Below, piece after piece: positions 57,952 through 64,000 of a stretch of 64,000 bases of DNA. A model generated the notes under the pieces. That model worked only from the letters and a program-made list of their open reading frames with translations, made no database searches and was not told the DNA's origin. Source of the DNA: Aureococcus anophagefferens (Eukaryota; Sar; Pelagophyceae; Pelagomonadales; Pelagomonadaceae); the NCBI RefSeq assembly GCF_000186865.1, contig NW_008705565.1:714440-778439 (forward strand), given 5' to 3'. Numbering within the stretch: the first letter of the stretch is position 1; the number at the start of each line of letters is the position of its first letter. The position numbers were made by a program, and so were the translations under genes.

Positions 57952-59376
57952 ATGGCTGCATATTTCGCCGCACGACACCGAGCCATGCGCGTCGTCGCCG
58001 CGCGACCGGTCGCGCGATGTGCGACGACGCGCGCGCAGCCGAACCCCATCGCGACGTTCAACACGTCCTACGGCAGTTTCAAGGCCGAGATCTACCTCGA
58101 CCGCGTGCCGCGCACGGCGAGCAACTTCATCGACCTCGCGCGGTCGGGCTTCTACGACGGCCTGCACGTGCACCGCGTCGTGCCCGGCTTCATGGCCCAG
58201 TTCGGCTGCCCGGAGTCGCGCGACCCGCGGTCGCCGCTCCAGGGCGTCGGCGGCCCGCCCGACGGCGCCTTCGAGAACCTGGTCACCAACGAGACGGAGC
58301 AGCGGTCCAACGGCGGCCTCATCGCCGACGAGCACGTCGACCGCACGTCCAACGGCCCCGGCACGCTGTCCATGGCGAACACGGGCGCGCCGGACAGCGG
58401 CGGCTCGCAGTTTTTCTTCAACGTCGGCGGCAACGCGCAGCTCGACTGGTTCTCGCCGGGCCCGAGCCGGCACGTCGTCTTCGGCGCGCTCGTCGACTCC
58501 GCGGCCTACGAGACGGCCGTGGCCATCTCGCGCGTCCGCGCGGACGACGACGACCGGCCCGCGGAGCCCGGAGCGGGAAACGAGTGATTCAATTCAACGT
58601 GAGGGTTCCGCGCGCGATGGTTCCAGAGAAAGGATCCGCGCGTCGAGACCGCTCCGAGAGATGATCGCTCGTCCAAGAACGAGCCGAAACGAGTGGAAAC
58701 TGACCGAGAGAGGCGCCTTTGACGTTGGGAATTTTTTCCCGCCCAGGTCGAGCCCGTCGAGGTCCGGTCCGTGCGCGTCGACGCGCCGGAGAGGCAGGCG
58801 CGGACGCTCACGTGGGACGACGAGCAGGAGCTCGCGCACCTCGCGCGCATGCGCCGCGGCGCCGCGGGCGAGGACGCGGACGCGACGTTCGCCGGGCGCA
58901 TGGGCGTCGGCGGCGCGGCGCCGCTGAGCGCCGAGGTCTTGGAGTCCGCGGACCGGCGCACGGCGGTCACGGAGGTCGACGCCGGCGGCTTCGAGCTCAA
59001 CGGCGACGTCTTCGTGCCGTCGAGCGTCGCCTGCCTCGCGCACAGCGCGTTCCTCTGGAAGGCGCGGCGGCCCGAGGACGTCACCGTCGAGTCGATGCGC
59101 CTCTTCACGGCCGTGCACCCGCGGCCGGAGATCGTCGTGTTGGGGTTGGGCGCCAAGGGCCCGCGGGAGCGGCTGCTCGACGTGGAGCTCTTCTTCCGCG
59201 ACGAGGGCATCGCGCTGGAGCAGATGGACACGGCGAACGCGGTCCACACGTTCAACATCCTCAACGACGAGAAGCGCGAGGTCGGCGCGGCGCTGCTGAC
59301 GCTCGAGCCCCGCGGCGCCGACGAGTACGCCGACCCGTTCGCCGCGGCGCTCGCGGGGGATGGTAACAAGGGGTGA
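57952..59376 (+). CDS. Cyclophilin-NDUFAF3 (Mth938-like) fusion, probably mitochondrial
   Basis: Exons 57952-58560 and 58747-59376 give 412 residues. A basic presequence (MAAYFAARHRAMRVVAARPVARCATTR) suggests mitochondria. A cyclophilin peptidyl-prolyl isomerase domain follows: YLDRVPRTASNF, HRVVPGFMAQFG, LSMANTGAPDSGGSQFFF. The intron splits its last strand: DDDDRP joins VEPVEVRSVRV, the typical cyclophilin end. The chain then continues into a Mth938/NDUFAF3-type domain (VFVPSSVACLAHSAFLWK, EIVVLGLGAKGPRE). NDUFAF3 helps assemble complex I. The intron uses GC-AG. A fusion of the two is unusual. Confidence 0.78.
58569..58746 (+). mobile_element. Introner element C, diverged member, in the cyclophilin fusion gene
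   Basis: 178-bp insert flanked by GCGGAGCC (58561-58568) and GTCGAGCC (58747-58754), six of eight bases equal. Inverted ends are CGGAGCGGGAAA and TTTCCCGCCCAG. The interior aligns with element A in the same orientation (TCAACGTGAG, CTCGTCCAAGAACGAGCCGAA, GACCGAG). The upstream target copy serves as a GC donor and the element's CAG as the acceptor. Confidence 0.65.
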
Positions 59377-59582
59377 TTGCGCAGGGAGTCGTCCGTCCGA
59401 AGCTCGCTCAGGCCGGGATACCCGGCGGGAAGTCGGCCGCGCCCGGCGACTGCCTGAAATCGCCTCACATCACAAAGCCAAGCACACCGCCTTCGCGCTC
59501 ACGAACGTCACGCGCACCGCGACCCCGACGCTTCCCACCCCACCACACCGTCACTCGCTCCGACCACAAGCAACTCGAGACC

Positions 59583-60789
59583 ATGGACACATTGAAAGAC
59601 TGGCAGATCAAGCAAAACGAGTACGAGATCAAGAAGGCCCGAGCCAAAGCCCTCAAGCTCCGGCTCTCCTGCAGCATATGCGGCGAGAAGGCCAAGCTCA
59701 ACTGTCCCTGCGGAACAACGCAGTGCGCGCCCGGCGCCGATATAAACGCGTGCGAAAGGATCAGGGGCGGCGCGCCCGCGCCGCGCGACGCGTTTCGGGC
59801 GCCGTCACGCGCGACCCTCCAGGTATTGTTCGACGGACTGCCAACGCATCGACTGGCGCGAGCGGGGCCACAAGAAGGCCTGCAAAAAGGTCCGCGACGA
59901 CCGGGCGGCGGAGACGGCGCGGGCGGAGGACCCGGCGCCCCCGCCGTCGCCGCCGGAGGAGGTGTTCTACGGGCCCGCGCCGCGGTCGGGCGCCGACGAG
60001 GTTCGCGCGCGTATTGCGGCGGAACATGAGGCCGCTCGCGCGCGCCGCGAGGCAAACCCGGTGCCAGAACCGCAGTCGGTGCGGTTCGGGTCGTGTTGCC
60101 CGATCTGTCGCGAGGATTGGGTTCCGCACATGGAGACGAGCACTTACGTCTGCTGCTGCAAGAAAATCTGCAAGTCGTGCAGTGATAAAATCGGGTCCGC
60201 GCCGTGCCCTCTCTGTCGGGCGCCGCCACTGAAAGATGCAGAAGCGCTGGCTCACATTCGCCGCCACGCGAAGGACGAGGTGCCGGAAGCGGTGAAACTT
60301 CTGGGCGACGCATACCTCTTCGGCCATTATGGACTGGTGAGATCGAACAAAAGGTCTGCGAAACTCTACAAGCGCGCCATGGAGCTCGGAGATGTGGGGG
60401 CGATGAACCGTTTTGCACGGTACTGTTTTTTTGGCGCATGTGTCAAGCGTGACCTGAAGACCGCGATACGACTTTGGCGCATGGCCGCGGATCGCGGCAA
60501 CGCGGAGGCGCAGTACATGCTAGGGTTCTTTTATGAAAATGGCAGCAGAATCAAACACGTCGACGATTTCGAAGTCAACCTTTGGGAAGCCTCAAGCTTA
60601 TATGCACGTTCGGCCGCCCAGGGCTTCAAGCATGCCAAAGACGACTGGGACGACCTGACCTTGCGAATCACTGAGGCGATGGTGGATCAAAAGCTAAACT
60701 GCTTAAAACTGGACGTGGCCTCCGTGCGGCGCGGTCAATCCGTGCGTCCACGGTCAAGAGAGGGACCTTTCCGCCTGCATAGAATCTGA
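59583..60789 (+). CDS. MYND zinc finger-RING-like-Sel1-repeat protein (one intron)
   Basis: Exons 59583-59722 and 59823-60789 give 368 residues. Splicing the 100-nt GT-AG intron completes a MYND finger: CSICGEKAKLNCPCGTTQ joins YCSTDCQRIDWRERGHKKAC. An Ala/Pro-rich linker leads to a RING-like cluster (CCPICREDW...CCCKKICKSC...CPLCR). Three Sel1-type repeats follow (AVKLLGDAYLFGHYG, AMNRFARYCFFGA, AEAQYMLGFFYENG). MYND-Sel1 proteins are abundant in algae and may act as ubiquitin ligase adaptors. The second exon has lower GC than neighbours. Function unknown beyond domains. Confidence 0.8.
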
Positions 60790-60943
60790 TAAATTCCACC
60801 GCGGCGCGCCCATCCCAAGAAGAGAGAACGGCCGGTAGAGGTTAGTCCATACAATGGCACTGGGCGCTCGGGGGGTGCACGGGCAGGTCCGAGCGAGGGG
60901 GAGGCGGCGCGCGGGCCGCGCGCCGCGCTGGGATCTTTTCCGT

Positions 60944-62176
60944 TCACTTCGCCGAGGAGTTGGAGAACTTGTTTTTCGAGATGCGGCCGCCCGCGCGCGT
61001 CGGCGAGCTCTTGGGCGTGAGCTGGCTGACGAGCTTCGCGGCCATCTTGAAGCGCCCCGAGCCCGGGCTCGTCGGGCTCGTCGGCGCGGCGGGCGCCGCG
61101 GCTCGCGACACGTGGAGGAGGCCGTCGACCTCGGCGTCGACGTCCGTTTTGCTCGCCGCGTTCGGGTCGCCGAGCCCGAGCTCCTTGGCGACGGCGGCGA
61201 TGCACTGGGGCGAGGACGTCAGGTTCTTGAGCAGCGCCGCGGCGTGCATCTGGCTCATCTCGTTCTCGCCCTGCTTGCACATGTCCACGAGGATCGGCAC
61301 CGCGCCCGCGGCCGCCATCGCGTTCCGGTTCACGTTGTTGTTGTAGGTCAGGTTCCGCAGCGCGCCCGCCGCGGCCTCCTTGCAGACGACGCTGTGGCCG
61401 TTCTTGCAGAGGCCCACGAGGGGCTGGACGGCGCCCGCGCACGCGATCGCGACCTGGTTCGCCTCGTTGTTGAACGCCAAATTCCAGAGCGCGCGCGCGG
61501 CGGCCTCGGCGGCCGCCGCCGTCGCCTCGTTGTCCCCCTCCTTGCAGAGCTCCACGAGCGGCCGCACGGCGCCCGCCTCGACGATCAGCACCTGGTTGTC
61601 GACGTTCACCGCGAGATTCCGGAGCGCGCCGGCCGCCGCCTCCTTCGCGCCGATGGTGCCGCCCTTGGACAGCAGCGTGACCAGGGGCCCGATGGCGCCG
61701 CTCTCGGCGATGGCCACCTTGTTGTCGTTGTTGATGCTCAGGTTCCAGAGCGCGCGCGCCGCGCATTCGGCCGCGGCCGCGTTCTCCTCGTTCGTGCCGT
61801 CGCGGCAGAGGTCGACGAGGGGGCCGATGCCGTGGGCCGCGACGATGGCCACCTTGTTGTCGCCGTCGAGGGCGAGCACGCGCAGCTCCGCCGCCGCCTT
61901 GACCCGGTTCTCGAGGTCGTCGTGCGCGAGGTGCTCGATGAGCTCCGCGATCTGGCCGAGCTCCGCGCGGCCGCCGGGGGCCTCGTCGGTCTCGCGCACG
62001 CGGCGCATGCTCGGCTGCTTCTTCATCATCTTCTTCGCGCCCTTGTAGGCGCTGTGCGCCCCGGCCATGAACGACGTCGTCTTCTTCTTGACCTTCTTGG
62101 GCGCCCCGCCCTCGGCGCCCACGTTGCGCACGCTCAGGTCCAGCGGGTCCTCGTCGTCGCTCTTGAACTCGGCCAT
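60944..62176 (-). CDS. Armadillo-repeat protein
   Basis: 410 residues. A basic N-terminus (KKVKKKTTSF) precedes about six 42-residue armadillo repeats (about 75-335), each with the pattern AAGALRNLA-x-N-x-x-N and GAVxPLVxLC, for example ALWNLSINNDNKVAIAESGAIGPLV. This resembles vacuolar Vac8/ARO-type or beta-catenin-like superhelices that bind partners along a groove. The C-terminus is Ser/Pro/Lys-rich. No Cys/Gly myristoylation signal at Met-Ala-Glu. Role unknown; the repeats are well preserved, so a folded scaffold is certain. Confidence 0.85.
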   Translation of the reverse strand: MAEFKSDDEDPLDLSVRNVGAEGGAPKKVKKKTTSFMAGAHSAYKGAKKMMKKQPSMRRVRETDEAPGGRAELGQIAELIEHLAHDDLENRVKAAAELRVLALDGDNKVAIVAAHGIGPLVDLCRDGTNEENAAAAECAARALWNLSINNDNKVAIAESGAIGPLVTLLSKGGTIGAKEAAAGALRNLAVNVDNQVLIVEAGAVRPLVELCKEGDNEATAAAAEAAARALWNLAFNNEANQVAIACAGAVQPLVGLCKNGHSVVCKEAAAGALRNLTYNNNVNRNAMAAAGAVPILVDMCKQGENEMSQMHAAALLKNLTSSPQCIAAVAKELGLGDPNAASKTDVDAEVDGLLHVSRAAAPAAPTSPTSPGSGRFKMAAKLVSQLTPKSSPTRAGGRISKNKFSNSSAK

Positions 62177-62767
62177 GGCCGCTCAGAGGAGCCGGGGCGT
62201 GCGCGGGCCGCGACCAACCCCGCCCCGCGCGCCGCTCCCAGGACCCGGTGATCCGAAATCGGCTGGCGCAGCAGCAGCCCCGCAAAATAAGCAGGGACAG
62301 GAACAGGTACGGCAATGTTGCACCATAGATAACTGCCGCGTATCCCCCGCACTTTTTGGCCGCCACTCGTTGCGCTTCACCAACTCGACAGCTCTTCACA
62401 AACGTGAATGGGTCAAGGTCGGCCGGGTCATTTTCGGCCGGGCGATCACATATCTAGGGGATCTCACTGGCGTAAAAAATAGTACACCAGGGAGCAGCCC
62501 AGCCGCTCGTGAAGCATGAAGCATGAAGCCGCCGTCGTCGCTGCCCCCCCGGCCCGACCATGGCGGGCCCGCTGCTCGTCTGGGAGTCCGGCGCGACGTT
62601 GTCCGTGCACGGCTTGACGGCGGCGCATTCGGGCTCCCGTCCCATCCAGTGTCGGTTGGCGGCGGCGACTTCAGGTCGTACACGAGCACGCTGGTTCGGC
62701 GCCCCCTGGCATCTCTGGGTTCGGACCCGCGAGGCCGCCGACTTCCGCGTTCGAGGGGGGCGCATGA
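62177..62767. other. 590-bp region with no clear gene
   Basis: Promoter side of the armadillo gene. The stretch about 62280-62520 has lower GC. Several short open frames exist on both strands but none looks like a protein. Confidence 0.45.
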
Positions 62768-63034
62768 CCGTGCCGCGCTCCATGGAGGCGCGCTGGCTCG
62801 AGACTCTCCGCGGCGCCCGAATCGCTCGCCGCCCCGCGGCGGGCTTTCAGGGCAACCGCGTGCACGGCCGAGACCCACGGCGTCAGCCTCTGCGGCGTGG
62901 GCTACGCCGAGCCCAAGCAGACCTTCCCCGGCGACATCATCTGCCGTACCTACGCCTTCGCCGAAGACCTGGCGCGCGCTGTCCAGTCCCGCGCGCCTCG
63001 CGCGGGCGTCGACTTAAAACACCGGCGCATGTGA
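62768..63034 (+). pseudogene. Possible coding exon or gene relic without start codon
   Basis: A frame open from after a TGA at 62765 to TGA at 63032-63034 encodes, in its last 60 residues, a protein-like stretch: TAETHGVSLCGVGYAEPKQT, FPGDIICRTYAFAEDLARAV and VDLKHRRM. Composition is unlike random GC-rich translation, but there is no ATG and no domain I recognise. It could be the last exon of a gene whose upstream exons I cannot place, or a relic. Confidence 0.3.
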
Positions 63035-64000
63035 CATCTACGGGCGCACTCGTCGGTGGGGGAGAGCCAAGGGGGGCGCCGCCGCCCCCGGGCCGACGGC
63101 AGGTCTTTCAGACCTCGCCCTGGCCCCGCTAGACGTCCCCCTCCGCTCAGTCGAATCAACTGTGCTTAAACAGTTCATGAGTCAACCGATAGACCATTGA
63201 TCGAATGGACTTTCTGAGTAGTCATGAACAGTGATTATGGTGGGCGCCAAAACACCCCCTGGCGACCCTCCCGCTGGACCCCAGCGCATCAGGGGTCCGT
63301 CCAACATGTCCTTTGGAGGACCAAAGCTGAAAAGCAGCCATCCATGCCGAAACTCGGCTGTGGACGGGCTGCCGAGCACGACGCGCGCCGCGGCTCAAAC
63401 CTGGTCAACGACCCGAGAAACGCGCATTGGGGACACCCGCGACCGCTTCGAGACCCTCGCAGACACCCCTCGAGTGCCCCAGCCGCGTAGATCGTCCTCT
63501 GGGCCCGGCGCTGACCGCCACGACCACTCGGAGCGTTCGACGCGCGCCGCCGGGGCTGCCACGCGCGCGCGCGTAATCTCGGACATGAGCAATCCGCGGC
63601 ACGCGGGGAATCTCATCGCGGCACTGTCCCTTCGCGATTCCCCGAGCGCCGCGGATCGATCGATGCCCCAGGACCGACATATCGCCCCTCGACGCGTCGA
63701 AATGGCCCGGATCCAGAGGCCCCGTTCGCCCCGAAATCGTGCTCGTCTCTCGAGATCGAGAGCGGCGCGTCGAAGATCGCCCGCCGGCGCGGCGCGGGCT
63801 CGAAGGCCGCCGGGGCGCCCGGCGGACCGAGCCGCCGAACGCGGCCGTCAAAGTCGGGCGCTGCCCATCGGATCGGCTTCCCAGTGCGCTGGAGCAGCTA
63901 GAGATCTTTACGCCAGTGTCTCGCTCCGGCTTCAGCGGCCGCGCCCCGCGCGCCGCCGCCGCCCGCCGGCCGCGCGCGCGCCAAAGGCTATAGGCGCTAT
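63035..64000. other. Terminal 966 bp, no gene seen
   Basis: Moderately lower GC to about 63.3 kb, then GC-rich again. Frames are short and Arg/Pro/Ala-rich. No RNA gene, repeat array or domain was found. Confidence 0.5.

Overview
The window looks like nuclear DNA of a very GC-rich, gene-dense stramenopile alga, most likely a pelagophyte close to Aureococcus. This is inferred from four things: eukaryote-only genes (DNA polymerase delta, CCDC40, an SF-assemblin-like protein, a ubiquitin fusion, a RING-H2 protein, SCI1-like); a signal peptide followed by an ASAF-type plastid import motif; strong G/C bias at third codon positions; and short introns with introner-element hallmarks. Genes lie on both strands, often tens of bases apart, in divergent and convergent pairs. 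About 37 protein genes can be argued for. No rRNA, tRNA or CRISPR was seen. A 50-base assembly gap lies at 26029-26078.

Layout. 1-9.4 kb: DnaJ, PhyH-type dioxygenase, Gfo/Idh/MocA oxidoreductase, TPR protein, thioredoxin reductase, BASS transporter, WD40 protein, SF-assemblin-like protein. 9.4-18.1 kb: CCDC40 ciliary ruler protein, a WW-like protein, a UIM/repeat protein, a membrane RING-H2 protein, SCI1-like. 18.2-23.7 kb: a ubiquitin-nickel SOD fusion, transcribed divergently from a 1555-residue protein made of two tandem methyltransferase-GNAT units of the polyketide loading-module type. 23.7-37.4 kb: two divergent PH-domain proteins, an F-box ORF, DNA polymerase delta, a sorting nexin and a PDZ-like protein. 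37.4-43.5 kb: two tandem secreted subtilases with one divergent cassette inside otherwise near-identical copies. 43.6-50.8 kb: two small secreted Cys-rich paralogs on either side of a lower-GC ankyrin gene, then a P450, DHODH, a flavin amine oxidase and a MITE-like element. 50.8-62.2 kb: HtrA protease, an ABCG transporter with intron-borne mobile elements, a TPR protein with a broken frame, a cyclophilin-NDUFAF3 fusion, a MYND-RING-Sel1 protein and an armadillo protein. The last 1.8 kb is almost empty.

The most distinctive signal is intron gain by mobile elements. Ten introns can be placed because the protein reads through only when they are removed. Two in the ABCG gene are copies of one element family inserted in opposite orientations, with terminal inverted repeats and 8-bp target duplications. 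A third, diverged member splits the cyclophilin-NDUFAF3 gene. In seven of the ten introns the downstream exon starts with GT, as expected if the 5' splice site is the upstream copy of a duplicated target. Other strong leads are the ubiquitin-NiSOD precursor, the duplicated methyltransferase-GNAT protein, the cyclophilin-NDUFAF3 fusion, and a class-2-like DHODH with a class-1-like catalytic Cys.
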